The notes: generated by a model not told the origin, from the letters alone. Counted from the stretch's first letter, positions 25,802 to 34,401 are shown. The stretch is DNA of 64,000 bases from JBEKTY01 sp049515555 (GCA_049515555.1 JBEKTY010000011.1:49782-113781); one strand, 5' to 3'. Program-made: numbers and translations.

Positions 25802-26374
25802 ATGAAGGTCTTCACAACCGGTCAGGTCGCCAAGATATGTAAGGTGGCCCCCCGCACCGTTAGCAAGTGGTTCGACTCGGGACGGCTGCGGGGCTATCGG
25901 ATCCCCGGATCGCAAGACCGGCGGATCCCCCGCGAGTATCTCATCAAGTTCCTCAAAGAGCACGGCATGCCCTTGGGAGACTTGGAAGACGAGGCCATGG
26001 CCAAGGTGCTGATCGTAGCCCAGGACCAGGTCCTCGTGGAAAACGTCAAACGGGAATTGCCGCTGGAACGGTCCTTCAAAGTGGCCGTGGCCGCCAGCGG
26101 GTTCGACGCCGGCATCCAGGCGGAAAGCTTCCACCCGGACTGCATTATCGTCGATTTCTCGATCGGGCGGACCGAAGCCCTGCAAATCTGTCAGAATCTG
26201 CGGCGGAATACCGAGTTCGCCGACGTGATCCTGATTGCCCTGCTGCCCGACGACGGCAGCTCGACCAGCTTCGACCGCTCCAGCATCAACGAGACGTTCA
26301 AGAAGCCGTTCGATGCGGCCCTCTTGGCCGAGCGGCTCCGGACGTTGATCGGGGCCAAGAAGGAACTCGTGTAA
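25802..26374 (+). CDS. Excisionase/BldC-type HTH fused to receiver domain
   Basis: A 190-residue two-domain regulator. Residues 1-~60 are a MerR/excisionase-like winged helix (FTTGQVAKICKVAPRTVSKWFDSGRLRGYRIPGSQDRRIPREYL) of the type that binds short repeats. Residues ~68-185 are a CheY-like receiver (AKVLIVAQDQ...). The likely phospho-acceptor is Asp118 (CIIVDFS) and the conserved Lys is in NETFKKPFD. The usual acidic pair at the end of strand 1 is incomplete (IVAQD), so phosphorylation may be weak or absent. ATG 25802 has a good RBS (ggagag, 6 bp spacing) and is preferred to ATG 25784. No kinase gene is adjacent. The order DNA-binding then receiver is opposite to most response regulators. 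Confidence 0.85.
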   Translation: MKVFTTGQVAKICKVAPRTVSKWFDSGRLRGYRIPGSQDRRIPREYLIKFLKEHGMPLGDLEDEAMAKVLIVAQDQVLVENVKRELPLERSFKVAVAASGFDAGIQAESFHPDCIIVDFSIGRTEALQICQNLRRNTEFADVILIALLPDDGSSTSFDRSSINETFKKPFDAALLAERLRTLIGAKKELV

Positions 26375-26504
26375 ACCAGGGACGGACCGCCGGCCCCCGG
26401 GCTGGCGTCCCCATAATCCCAGTCGCCGACTCCACTCAACCCGTCGCGGATTGACCCCCGCGACGGATAATTTTTTCTTGGCCCATCGCGGAACGCGGGG
26501 ACTG

Positions 26505-26608
26505 GGAGGACGCGAGGATACAGGGACGCGGAGACGCGGGGACACGGAGACGCGGAGATATCTTCCTTCCCCGTGTCTCCGCGTCCCCGTGTCGTTGCGT
26601 CGTCCTCG
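26505..26608. repeat. Large inverted repeat of gacgcgg/ccgcgtc units
   Basis: A tandem array (gaggatacagggacgcggagacgcggggacacgg...) meets its inverted counterpart (...ccgtgtctccgcgtccccgtgtcgttgcgtcgtcctcg) around an atatctt centre. It could form a ~45-bp imperfect stem. It occupies much of the 369-bp gap between the receiver gene and the polyprenyl synthase gene; nothing else is visible there apart from the promoter below. Confidence 0.8.
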
Positions 26609-26681
26609 ACATTCAACAAATGGCCGCTCCATACCCATCCCGGGTGGTGACACGGCTGCCCTCCTTCTGCGGCGCCGGCCC

Positions 26682-26709
26682 TCGACTAACGGCCCGGGAT
26701 AGTTACAAT
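26682..26709 (+). promoter_or_regulatory. Candidate promoter of polyprenyl synthase gene
   Basis: TCGACT (26682-26687) and TACAAT (26704-26709) with a 16-bp spacer, 35 bp before the ATG at 26744. The -10 matches consensus in five of six positions. Confidence 0.45.
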
Positions 26710-26743
26710 CAGGTGTTCTACGGTTGTCGGGTGGAGTGCGCCG

Positions 26744-27763
26744 ATGAAGCAGGCCGAGCGAGAGCGGGCGGAAAAGCAGGGGGCGGCCGCACCCCTTGAG
26801 CTGCCAGCCCTCTATGCGCCCGTCCAGGCCGAATTGGACCAGGTCGAGGAGGTCTTCCGGCATCAGCTCCGCAGCGATTATCCGTTCATCGACGGCTTGG
26901 TGAAGTACGGCTTCCGCCTGGGCGGGAAACGGCTTCGGCCGGCACTGCTCCTGCTGGCCGGCAGGGCCTCCGGCGGGCTGGGCCGGGACCACGTCGTACT
27001 GGCCGCGGCGGTGGAGATGATCCACACCGCCACGCTGATCCACGACGACGTGCTCGACGACGCCACCATGCGCCGCCACCTGGACACCGTCAACGCCCGC
27101 TGGGACAACGAAACCAGCGTCCTTTTGGGCGATTACCTGTTCACCTGCTCGCTGTGCCTGGCCAGCTCGGTGCGGGACGTGTTCGCCTGCCAGGCCCTGG
27201 GGGAGGCCAGCCGGGCCATGTGCGAAGGCGAGCTTCGCCAGGCCGAAAGCCGCGGCAACTACGCCCTGACCGAAGAGCAGTATTTCGAGATCATCGCCGG
27301 CAAGACGGCCTCGCTGCTGGCCTGCTGCTGTCGCCTGGGCGCCCGCTACGCCGGGGCCCCCCCGCAGAGCGAAGAGGCCCTGGCCCGCTACGGCCTGCAA
27401 TTGGGCGTCGCCTTCCAGGTCACCGACGATCTGCTGGACGTGCTGGGCGACGAGGCCACGGTGGGCAAGTCGCTGGGCACCGACCTGCTGAAGCAGAAAT
27501 CGACGCTGCCGCTGATCCGACTCTTGCAGCGGTTGGGGTCGCCCCAGCGGGCCGAGCTGCTGGCCCAACTGGCCGGCTCCGGCAATCATCACCGCGACAT
27601 GCTGCGGCCCTGGTGGGAGCGCTCCGACGCCATCGCCTACGCCCGCTCCAAGGCCCAGGAGTTCAGCCGCCGGGCCTGCCAACAACTCGATTGCCTGCCG
27701 GCCAGCCCGGCCGCCGACTCGCTGCGCCGCTTGACCGAGTTCGTGGCCCAAAGGCAGCATTGA
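26744..27763 (+). CDS. Polyprenyl diphosphate synthase (trans-type, IspB-like)
   Basis: This enzyme elongates farnesyl/geranylgeranyl diphosphate with isopentenyl diphosphate to make the quinone side chain. The 339-residue protein has both Asp-rich magnesium-binding motifs: the first at ~residue 100 (LIHDDVLDDATMRR) and the second at ~228 (QVTDDLLDVLGDE). GGKRLRPALLLLAGRA is the family opening. Residues around the first motif are small (ETSVLLGDYLFT follows), consistent with a long-chain product, but chain length cannot be fixed from sequence. It is cytoplasmic and has its own likely promoter at 26682. Confidence 0.93.
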   Translation: MKQAERERAEKQGAAAPLELPALYAPVQAELDQVEEVFRHQLRSDYPFIDGLVKYGFRLGGKRLRPALLLLAGRASGGLGRDHVVLAAAVEMIHTATLIHDDVLDDATMRRHLDTVNARWDNETSVLLGDYLFTCSLCLASSVRDVFACQALGEASRAMCEGELRQAESRGNYALTEEQYFEIIAGKTASLLACCCRLGARYAGAPPQSEEALARYGLQLGVAFQVTDDLLDVLGDEATVGKSLGTDLLKQKSTLPLIRLLQRLGSPQRAELLAQLAGSGNHHRDMLRPWWERSDAIAYARSKAQEFSRRACQQLDCLPASPAADSLRRLTEFVAQRQH

Positions 27764-27792
27764 GCGGCGGCGGCAGCATTGACACGGGCGCC

Positions 27793-27969
27793 GGTCCCCT
27801 CTCCCTCCGGGAGAGGGCCAGGGTGAGGGCGGACAGCAGAACAGATCAGGGTGGGACAAGCCAGAGCGCAATCCCACCACAGACACGGCGGACAACGGGC
27901 GACGGACGGAAGCACTCCGGCCCGACGCCCGTAGAAAACGGTGGGACCGCGCTCTGGCTTGTCCCACCC
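27793..27969. repeat. Palindromes between polyprenyl synthase and secretin-like gene
   Basis: A CTCTCCC-GGGAGAGGG copy lies at 27793-27830. At 27849-27969, gggtgggacaagccagagcgc pairs with gcgctctggcttgtcccaccc as a 20-bp stem around an ~80-nt loop that itself contains smaller palindromes (ccgtcgcccg-type). It sits between convergent genes, where it may act as a bidirectional terminator, but there is no T-run. Confidence 0.8.
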
Positions 27970-27974
27970 TACGC

Positions 27975-28922
27975 CTACCTGCCGCGGCAGCCAGCCTGTT
28001 TCGGCGGATCGCGCTGGGGAAACTCGGGGGGGTACTCGACGGCCCGCTTGCCCGCCGCCTCGCGAATCTTCTTCAGCAGTCCGCTGATCTCCTCGTGGAT
28101 TTCCCACCCCTGCGAGACCACCAGGACCTTTGCAGCGCCCAAACTTGCCCCCGTGATGGTCCCCTTGCCGGAGGTTTGCTCCCACGTATTGGGGTCGGTG
28201 GCTTGCGTGATCGTTTTGATCAGCGTTTCATAATCGTCCCAAACTTGGCCCTTGCTGTCGCGGCACGCGACCAGGTCGGCCACGTCGTAGACCCTCGTTA
28301 CCAGGAACTCGTAGCTTTGGGCCCTTTCCTTTGTCGTGATCAGGAGCACCTCGTCGTGGAACACGAAGGTCAATTCGGCGTTGGGAATTTTCGCCAGCAT
28401 CAGCCCCAGCGCGGAGCGGAGCGTCATCTCCTTGAGGCTCGCGGTGATCTGCGTGTCGTCGGCGACGCCGAGCTTGTTCAACTCTTTGCTGTCCAGTTGG
28501 ATCTGGATGTGATGAAAGTCTTTCAAGTAGTCGATCACGTCCTTCAGCGGCGTCTCGACGAACTCCATCGTGGTCGGCGCGTCCAGGGCCGCCCGAGTCT
28601 TTTTCTCGGCCGGGCTCTCGGCCTCGTAATAGACGAACTGCTTCGAGGTCGGCGCGGCAAACGGATTGCCATCAAGCGGTTGTGCCTTGGTGACAGGCTT
28701 GGCTGTCGTCGGCGCGGCAAACGGATTGCCATCGAGCGGTTGTGCCTTGGTGACAGGCTTGGCTGTCGTCGGCACGGCAAACGGATTGCCATTGACCGGT
28801 TGTGCCTTGGGGACCGGCTTGGTCGCCGCCGGCGCGGCGAACGGATCGCCGCCCGGGGCCCTGGCCACCACCAACGCCGCAACCGACACGGCCGCACAGC
28901 AACTTAGCAGTAGACGCGACAT
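27975..28922 (-). CDS. Secretin-N/STN-like exported protein with internal 20-residue repeats
   Basis: A 315-residue exported protein with signal peptide RLLLSCCAAVSVAALVVARA. Residues ~25-90 are three to four near-identical copies of a 20-residue unit (KPVTKAQPLDGNPFAAPTTA), identical also at DNA level with a 60-bp period (28655-28830). The C-terminal domain (~105-290) has the pattern of planctomycete STN/secretin-N-like proteins: MEFVETPLKDVIDYLKDFHHIQIQLD, LRSALGLMLAKI, VLLITTKERA, VTRVYDVADLV. No secretin pore domain follows, so it is not a full secretin; function unknown. The start has a strong RBS (agaggagagg), and a good promoter lies at 29069-29097. Confidence 0.82.
   Translation of the reverse strand: MSRLLLSCCAAVSVAALVVARAPGGDPFAAPAATKPVPKAQPVNGNPFAVPTTAKPVTKAQPLDGNPFAAPTTAKPVTKAQPLDGNPFAAPTSKQFVYYEAESPAEKKTRAALDAPTTMEFVETPLKDVIDYLKDFHHIQIQLDSKELNKLGVADDTQITASLKEMTLRSALGLMLAKIPNAELTFVFHDEVLLITTKERAQSYEFLVTRVYDVADLVACRDSKGQVWDDYETLIKTITQATDPNTWEQTSGKGTITGASLGAAKVLVVSQGWEIHEEISGLLKKIREAAGKRAVEYPPEFPQRDPPKQAGCRGR
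28655..28830 (-). repeat. 60-bp coding tandem repeat
   Basis: Three to four copies of a 60-bp unit (starting gtcggcgcggcaaacggatt on the + strand) lie in frame in the secretin-N-like gene and encode its KPVTKAQPLDGNPFAA linker. The middle copies are almost identical, indicating recent expansion. Copy number is likely to vary among strains. Confidence 0.9.
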
Positions 28923-29068
28923 GGCACCTCTCCTCTAGCGCCCCGCGGGCGCAGCAAAAAAAGGACTGGGGATAGAGCTATCCCTGGACAAGATCCTCCA
29001 GGACCAGCGGGCCAATCGGACGAGGCCCGTGCCGGCGTAGGTGTTCCGCGCCTCCACCGGCTGTACTC

Positions 29069-29097
29069 AGTCTAGCGCATTTGAGAAGAAACGTCAA
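29069..29097 (-). promoter_or_regulatory. Candidate promoter of secretin-N-like gene
   Basis: On the minus strand TTGACG (29097-29092) and TAGACT (29074-29069) with an exact 17-bp spacer. The start codon at 28922 lies ~140 bp downstream, leaving a long leader. Confidence 0.5.
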
Positions 29098-29120
29098 TCA
29101 AATCGCCGGTCGCAAAAATA

Positions 29121-29200
29121 TAAGTCCCATAAGTCCCATAAGTCCCACGTCGCCGCGCCACCAGTCACCAGCCACCAGCCACCAGCCGCCAGCCGCCAGT
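29121..29200. repeat. Tandem cccataagt and ccaccagc arrays
   Basis: Three to four units of tcccataag (29123-29150) are followed by six units of accagcc/gccgcca type (29159-29199). Together with the two flanking promoters they fill the 340-bp gap between divergent genes (28923-29262). No gene is seen. Confidence 0.8.
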
Positions 29201-29233
29201 TCCCGCCCCTACCGGCAATCGCTATCCAACCGC

Positions 29234-29239
29234 TATAAT
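29234..29239 (+). promoter_or_regulatory. Perfect TATAAT -10 box before the 1,326-residue protein gene
   Basis: TATAAT at 29234-29239 is followed by a short leader, an SD ggaggg (29250-29255) and the GTG start at 29263. The -35 region (near 29211) is a poor match, so activation or an extended -10 may be needed. Confidence 0.5.
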
Positions 29240-29262
29240 GCGCTGACTTGGGAGGGCAGTCT

Positions 29263-32200
29263 GTGGAACCGGCCGACGTGGGGAGCGAGATCGGGAAGAT
29301 CGCCCAGGATGTTCTCGGTTATTTGAACTTTTCGTCCGGCGCCGCCGATCCCCGGTTTCTGCGGAACGTCAATCACCTGTTCGGGGCGGTGGAGGGGGAA
29401 TCCGGGGCGAAGCAACCCGCCTGGAAGGGCTTCGGCCAGGTGCTTCGCCGCACGCTGGACGACCTGCGCGGCCGTAGCGAGGCATTCCGCCAGAGCGATC
29501 AGGCGGAGGCGGTGCTGCGGTTGGTGTTCGACGCGGTGCTGCCGGCCTATCGCCAATTTCACGCCGAGTTGCTCCAGCATCAGACCGAGGAGGGGCTTTT
29601 CCAGCCGTTCTTCCTGGGCCGCGTGTTCGAGGTGGTGTTGCAGCGGGGCGGGCCGTGGGACCAGGCCGAGCGCATCGTTCCCGCGACAATCGCCACGCTC
29701 AACGATTACCTGGGCCATCGGCCGGTGGCCGTATTGCGCACGCAGCAGAAAATCCAGCCCTACGCCCACGAATGGGTCCGGCCCATTCCGCTGTGGATTC
29801 GGGGGGCGGGGGCGGCGGTGGGGCGCTATCGGGAGCTGATCGAGCGGGCGCTGGCCCTGCTGGAGGCCACCGACCAGGACCTGCTGCTGGAGTCGATGTT
29901 CGACCCGGCCCTGCTGGACGAGCTGGCCGTGGACCCGCGGGCCTACGACTTCGACCATCCGGTGAACAAGCGGCCCAACTACCTGTTCGGGCAGTGGGAC
30001 CTGGGGAAGCTGGACAATGCCGGCCGCTGCCGCCGGTTCGTGCTGCAGCAGGTGTCGTTGGATGCAATGCTGGAGCGGGTCGAGCACCGCGGCTCCCTGC
30101 CTTGCGAGGAGGCGTTGCAGGAGGCGGCGGCGGTTCTGGCGGGCACGATGCTGATGGGCTCGGGCGTGAGCGGCAACCGGCCCGACGCCCACGATTCCAG
30201 CGTCACGCTGGCGACCTTGGTGCAACAGATCGCGATATATCGCGACGTGTTCTACGAGCGGCTGCTGGCGGGGATGTCGGGCCCGCACGCCGAGCGATTG
30301 CGGGCCGAGGCGGCCGCCTTGCGGCAGCCGCTGGGCGGTGCGCGGCAGCATTTCAACCAGCACCTGGCCCGCCGCCGCGCCGAGCAATTGCAGCGCGTGC
30401 ATCTGGCCGAGTTGTTTGCGCGGATGGGCTATACCGAGGCGGCCGCGCGGCAGGTGCGCATGGTGCCGGTGGCCGCGGCGCGGATGAAGTGCGACATGCG
30501 CTGCCGGATGGCCCTGGCGGAGATGGAGATCGAGGGGGTTCGCGGGGGCGGCGGCCCGCCGCCGCGGGGGCCCGACCCTACGCCCGCCCTCCGCCGCGTC
30601 ACCGCCCTGCTGGACGAGACCGAGGGCCTGTTGCACCGCGGCATCGAGTGCGGCGCGGTGGTCGATCCCTGGAACATCCTGGGCTTCAGCGGCCAGTACA
30701 GCCTGTTCCCGGCGGTCGAGAACAGCGTCTACGACCACCGCGTCGACGAGCTGATCGCCATGGTGAGCGAGCTGTTTTCGCTGGGCGTGCAGGTGCAGAA
30801 GGAGGCGGCCGCCGCCGGCAATTCCGCCCTGCAAGGCGAGGTCTCCGCCCGCCTGGAGGCCCTGGCCGACTGGTGGGACAAGTTCGCCACCACCGAAGTG
30901 GGCTCGATCGAGAGCATCTCGGGCCGCGAGACCCGGGAGTCGGCCGATCACGTGGCGGCGGCGCTGCGGGCCTGGCACGAGGCGGGCACCGCCGCCGGCG
31001 ACCTGGCCTTCTGGCGGAGCCGGGCCCAGGCCTTCCGCGCCCCCAAAGCCTACGCCCTCGTAGTCGATGCCCTCTTGGAACAGCACGATCCGGTGGCCTC
31101 GATGGCCCTCCTGGTGCAGTGGCTCAGCCAGGCGGAACATATCCCGCTGGTCGAGGAGAACTACTCGTTCCACGACCTGTCCATCGACTGGATGGAGCAG
31201 CTATGGGCCGAGGAGGGCGAGCCGGGCCGGCACAGCCGCACGACCGAAGACCGCTGGGCCCTGACGCGGAAGTTCCTGGATTACCTGGAGGCCAACGCCG
31301 AGGCCTACGGGGAGGTGCCCGAGTTCCAACTGGCCGCCCCGGACGCCGGCCAGCGCGGTGGCGGCGAGGAGGAAGTGGACGACCTGTTCGGCGCGGCCTA
31401 CGAGGGCGTGACCTTCCGCGACAGCACCGACGACGGCTTCGAGGGCGAGACCTTCGAGGGCGATCAACCCTCGGGCCCGGCCACCGATTTCGAGCTGGTG
31501 CTGGAGGCAGATCGCATCGTTGGCCGGCTCGCGTTCCTGGCCACGCAGGCCCAACTCTGGAAGCTGGCCGCCGTGGCCTCTTTCGATCGGGAGGTGGGGG
31601 CCGGCCAGCGCGACGCGGTGCTGGCCGGCTGGTTGGAGCAGTCGGTCCAGAACCGCCAGCGGTTGCTGGAACTGCTCCGCGGCGTGTATCGCTATCGCAT
31701 TCCGCCGCCGCGCGGCACGCACGAGTCGCTGGTCGAGTTCGACCGCCGCCGGGGCGTGAAAGAGATGCTGCTGGAGCAGATCATCGCCGCCTGCGTCGAG
31801 ACGGGCGACGCCGCCCGGATCATCCGCGTGGTAATGGACCGCGACCCGCCGGCGGCGGGCCTGGACGAGTGGGAGGAGCCGGCGGAGCGGGCCCTGCGGG
31901 CGGTCCTCCGCGGCGACCCGGCCGGGGTCCGCAAGGCCTGGCGGAAGCTGATCGCCGCCCTGGGGCGGCAACCGCTGCTGTACGTGGCCTTGGCCCGCGG
32001 CGGCCATCCGCAGCGGGTCGTGGCCTCCCGCGGCCTGCAAAGCATGCTCCGCCGCCTGCTGGGTTATCTGCCCCGCTTGGGACTCCTGCCCGAGACCACG
32101 CGCTTGATCGCCACGATCCAGGAGATGGAGATGAACCACCCGGTCGGGCCCGGCGCGATCACCGAGTTCGACCAGATGTTCCAGATCGCCTGCCGGGCAA

Positions 32201-33243
32201 TCGTGGGCTGCCTGGTGGCGGCCGGCGACGACCCCGCCGCCACGCCCGCCAACGACCGCGGCCTGATCGGCCTGCTGGAGCAGACCGTCGAGGCCCTGCT
32301 CCGCTCCTGGCTGATCCATAGCCGCGGCGTCCGCCTGTCGGTGCTGGAATCGGTCAGCAGCCGCGGCAATTGGCAGGAGCTGAAACGCTTCATCGAGCAA
32401 TACGGCGGCGACCTGTTCACGCAGCGGTTCATGAACCTGGGCAACTTGCGGGGCATCCTGCACCAGGGGGTCGACGCCTGGCTCCAGGCGCTGGTCGACG
32501 AGCCCGACGCCGAGCCGGAGCACCGCCTGCTGGCCGACCTTGACGGCCGGCTGCCGCGCGAGGCGGCCGTCCGCTGGCTGGGTATGGCCCTCGAGGCCGT
32601 CGTCGAGAACTACGCCGAATACATCGACTACAACAGCACCACCACGCAGTCCGACCGCGGCGAAATGCTGTACACCCTGTTGGATTACCTGCGGCTGCGG
32701 GCGAGCTACGACCGCGTGGCGTGGAACTTGCAACCGGTGGTCCTGGCCCACGAGGTCCTGGTGCGCAGCAGGCACGAGGCGGCGGCCGAGGCGTGGCGCG
32801 CCGCCGTGGCCGAGCGGACCGCGACCATCGCCGAGGAACATCTCAAGCGCTTCGCCCGCCTCAACCGCAAGTATGGCATGCGGCTGCCGAGCATCGCCGA
32901 CCGGCTGGGCGAGCGGTTCGTGCGGCCGCTGGTGGTCGATCGCTTGCGGGCCCTGGTGGGGCCGGCGATAGACGAGGCCCTGGAGCCCGGCGGCCCGCCA
33001 GGCGCCAGCGGCCCCGCCTTCGCCCGCCTGGAACAAGGCATTGCCGAATTCACCCGCGACGTGTCGGGGGCGGGCTTCGACGTGCCCGCCTGGCTCGAAG
33101 CCCTCGAGCAGGAGGCCGATCGGGTACTGGCCGATGGGCCCGACGAGGATGACGAGCTGCCCGACCCGCTGTTGTTCGTGCCCCAGGTCCGCCTCGCCCG
33201 CGACGAGCTCCGCCGCCTGGTAAAGATCATCGCCCGGGAATAG
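29263..33243 (+). CDS. Giant cytoplasmic helical protein, unknown function (1,326 aa)
   Basis: I do not recognise this protein. It has no signal peptide, membrane segment, nucleotide-binding motif or cysteine pattern. It is Ala/Leu/Arg/Glu-rich and predicted almost fully alpha-helical, with segments that look like TPR- or HEAT-type helix pairs. Residues ~695-750 form an acidic, Gly-rich, disordered linker (GGGEEEVDDLFGAAYEGV...) splitting it into an N-terminal ~690- and C-terminal ~570-residue part. A second acidic patch (DGPDEDDELPDP) lies near the end. I chose GTG 29263 (SD ggaggg 7 bp upstream) over TTG 29248. GC3 is like its neighbours, so it looks native. It stands alone, tail-to-tail with dus, with a mobile-like palindrome between them. 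A scaffold role is only a guess. Confidence 0.85.
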   Translation: MEPADVGSEIGKIAQDVLGYLNFSSGAADPRFLRNVNHLFGAVEGESGAKQPAWKGFGQVLRRTLDDLRGRSEAFRQSDQAEAVLRLVFDAVLPAYRQFHAELLQHQTEEGLFQPFFLGRVFEVVLQRGGPWDQAERIVPATIATLNDYLGHRPVAVLRTQQKIQPYAHEWVRPIPLWIRGAGAAVGRYRELIERALALLEATDQDLLLESMFDPALLDELAVDPRAYDFDHPVNKRPNYLFGQWDLGKLDNAGRCRRFVLQQVSLDAMLERVEHRGSLPCEEALQEAAAVLAGTMLMGSGVSGNRPDAHDSSVTLATLVQQIAIYRDVFYERLLAGMSGPHAERLRAEAAALRQPLGGARQHFNQHLARRRAEQLQRVHLAELFARMGYTEAAARQVRMVPVAAARMKCDMRCRMALAEMEIEGVRGGGGPPPRGPDPTPALRRVTALLDETEGLLHRGIECGAVVDPWNILGFSGQYSLFPAVENSVYDHRVDELIAMVSELFSLGVQVQKEAAAAGNSALQGEVSARLEALADWWDKFATTEVGSIESISGRETRESADHVAAALRAWHEAGTAAGDLAFWRSRAQAFRAPKAYALVVDALLEQHDPVASMALLVQWLSQAEHIPLVEENYSFHDLSIDWMEQLWAEEGEPGRHSRTTEDRWALTRKFLDYLEANAEAYGEVPEFQLAAPDAGQRGGGEEEVDDLFGAAYEGVTFRDSTDDGFEGETFEGDQPSGPATDFELVLEADRIVGRLAFLATQAQLWKLAAVASFDREVGAGQRDAVLAGWLEQSVQNRQRLLELLRGVYRYRIPPPRGTHESLVEFDRRRGVKEMLLEQIIAACVETGDAARIIRVVMDRDPPAAGLDEWEEPAERALRAVLRGDPAGVRKAWRKLIAALGRQPLLYVALARGGHPQRVVASRGLQSMLRRLLGYLPRLGLLPETTRLIATIQEMEMNHPVGPGAITEFDQMFQIACRAIVGCLVAAGDDPAATPANDRGLIGLLEQTVEALLRSWLIHSRGVRLSVLESVSSRGNWQELKRFIEQYGGDLFTQRFMNLGNLRGILHQGVDAWLQALVDEPDAEPEHRLLADLDGRLPREAAVRWLGMALEAVVENYAEYIDYNSTTTQSDRGEMLYTLLDYLRLRASYDRVAWNLQPVVLAHEVLVRSRHEAAAEAWRAAVAERTATIAEEHLKRFARLNRKYGMRLPSIADRLGERFVRPLVVDRLRALVGPAIDEALEPGGPPGASGPAFARLEQGIAEFTRDVSGAGFDVPAWLEALEQEADRVLADGPDEDDELPDPLLFVPQVRLARDELRRLVKIIARE

Positions 33244-33372
33244 GCGCTCAGCCGGGATTATTCACCGAGGTTCGTAGTGACCCGATTCATCGGGTCTAGA
33301 GAGCTTGAACAGGTCAAGGACCGCATGAATGCGGTCACTACGAACGATTGCTGAATAATCCGCGCTCAGCCG
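33244..33372. mobile_element. MITE-like 107-bp element with 10-bp inverted ends and 11-bp duplication
   Basis: The element at 33255-33361 begins GGATTATTCA and ends TGAATAATCC, exact inverted repeats. It contains the paired palindromes gacccgattcatcgggtc-type and gaccgcatgaatgcggtc. The bases immediately outside are an exact direct repeat, GCGCTCAGCCG, at 33244-33254 and 33362-33372. The right copy contains the stop codon of dus. An inverted, degenerate relative lies at 24970-25066. No transposase is encoded, so mobilisation would be in trans. Confidence 0.85.
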
Positions 33373-34322
33373 AACCACTCCCGCACGATGCGGCGGAAAT
33401 GGGCGAGATTTTTCACCCCGCCCGCGCACTCGCGGAAGCCGGCCGGGTCGTCGAGCGCCTGGGCGAAATAGCCGCTCGTGCGCCGCAATCGGCGCAGGGC
33501 CAGCGGCGGGCCGTACAGCCGAAACTCGCCCTCGACCAGTTCGACCAGTGCCCGGCCGCGCTCGGGCAAGCTCGGGCCGCGCCCCGGGCCCGACCCGCTC
33601 AGCAGGTTCCGGATCTGTTGAAAGATCCAAGGATTTCCCAGGCAGCCGCGGGCCACGGCCACGGCATCGATCCCGGTCTGCCTCAGCATGTGCAGGGCGT
33701 CGGCCGGCTGGCGGATGCCGCCGCTGCCGATCACGGGGATCGCCACGGCCCGCTTGACCCGCCCCAGCACGCCCCAATCAGGTCCGCCGACATAGCCCTG
33801 GGCGACGCTCCGGGCATGAACGCTGACGGCCGCCGCGCCCGCCTGCTCGGCCCGGCAGGCCACCTCGACGGCCGTTTCCCGACCGGCATCCGGCCCGCTG
33901 CGAATCTTGAGCGTGACGGGGATGGGCACGGCCCGCGCCACGGCCTGGACGATCGACGCGATTCTCTCCGGGCAGTCCATTAGCGCGCCGCCTTCGCCTC
34001 GATCCAGCAGTCGGTGCACCGGGCATTCGAAGTTCAAATCGACGACGTCGAAGCCCAGCTCGGCGATAACGCGGGCGGCCTCGGCCATGGTGGCCTCCGC
34101 GGCGCCGCTGATCTGGGCCGTTTTGGGCGCCTCGGCCGCCGTGGTGTGCAAAAGGCGCATGGCCCGACGGTCACGCCGGGCCACCCCCGCGGCATCCACC
34201 CGCTCGGTCGAGACCAGGCTGGCCCCGAAGCGCTTCATAAGCTGCCGAAACGGATAGTTGCTGTGCTCTTCCAGCGCGGCCAGCGTCGCCGGATGCGCGA
34301 TATTCAGCCGGCCAATCCGCAT
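33366..34322 (-). CDS. tRNA-dihydrouridine synthase (DusB-like)
   Basis: An FMN enzyme reducing uridines in the D-loop of tRNA. The 318-residue protein has the Dus signature with catalytic Cys in DLNFECPVHRLLDRGEGGALM (the canonical GCP is ECP here), the catalytic Lys in VTLKIRSG, SVHARSVAQGYVGGPDW, the phosphate-binding VIGSGGIRQP, and VARGCLGNPWIF. The start MRIGRLNI fits the family, whose N-terminus usually reads PLxLAPM; here the PM is replaced by ATLAALEEHSNYPFR, a divergent start of the barrel. The helical C-domain is present. It lies tail-to-tail with the 1,326-residue gene; its last codons are duplicated by the adjacent element. Confidence 0.9.
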   Translation of the reverse strand: MRIGRLNIAHPATLAALEEHSNYPFRQLMKRFGASLVSTERVDAAGVARRDRRAMRLLHTTAAEAPKTAQISGAAEATMAEAARVIAELGFDVVDLNFECPVHRLLDRGEGGALMDCPERIASIVQAVARAVPIPVTLKIRSGPDAGRETAVEVACRAEQAGAAAVSVHARSVAQGYVGGPDWGVLGRVKRAVAIPVIGSGGIRQPADALHMLRQTGIDAVAVARGCLGNPWIFQQIRNLLSGSGPGRGPSLPERGRALVELVEGEFRLYGPPLALRRLRRTSGYFAQALDDPAGFRECAGGVKNLAHFRRIVREWFG

Positions 34323-34401
34323 GATCGTGGCACAATGTAGTTAGGTAGACGGGTATGCATGGGCGCCCGGCCCCATTTATCTGGCGGATACGGGTGGCAT
34401 G

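Noticed and set aside
25223..27967. 914-codon open frame on the minus strand
   Set aside because: It runs antisense through the receiver and polyprenyl synthase genes and non-coding repeats; its Arg/Gly/Pro-rich sequence is a high-GC shadow without family resemblance.
27849..27969. Candidate rho-independent terminator between convergent genes
   Set aside because: Stem is good but the loop is ~80 nt and no T-run follows on either strand; kept only as a repeat.
29233..31173. 646-codon minus-strand open frame
   Set aside because: Lies antisense to the 1,326-residue gene, which has an RBS, promoter and normal composition; the minus frame does not.
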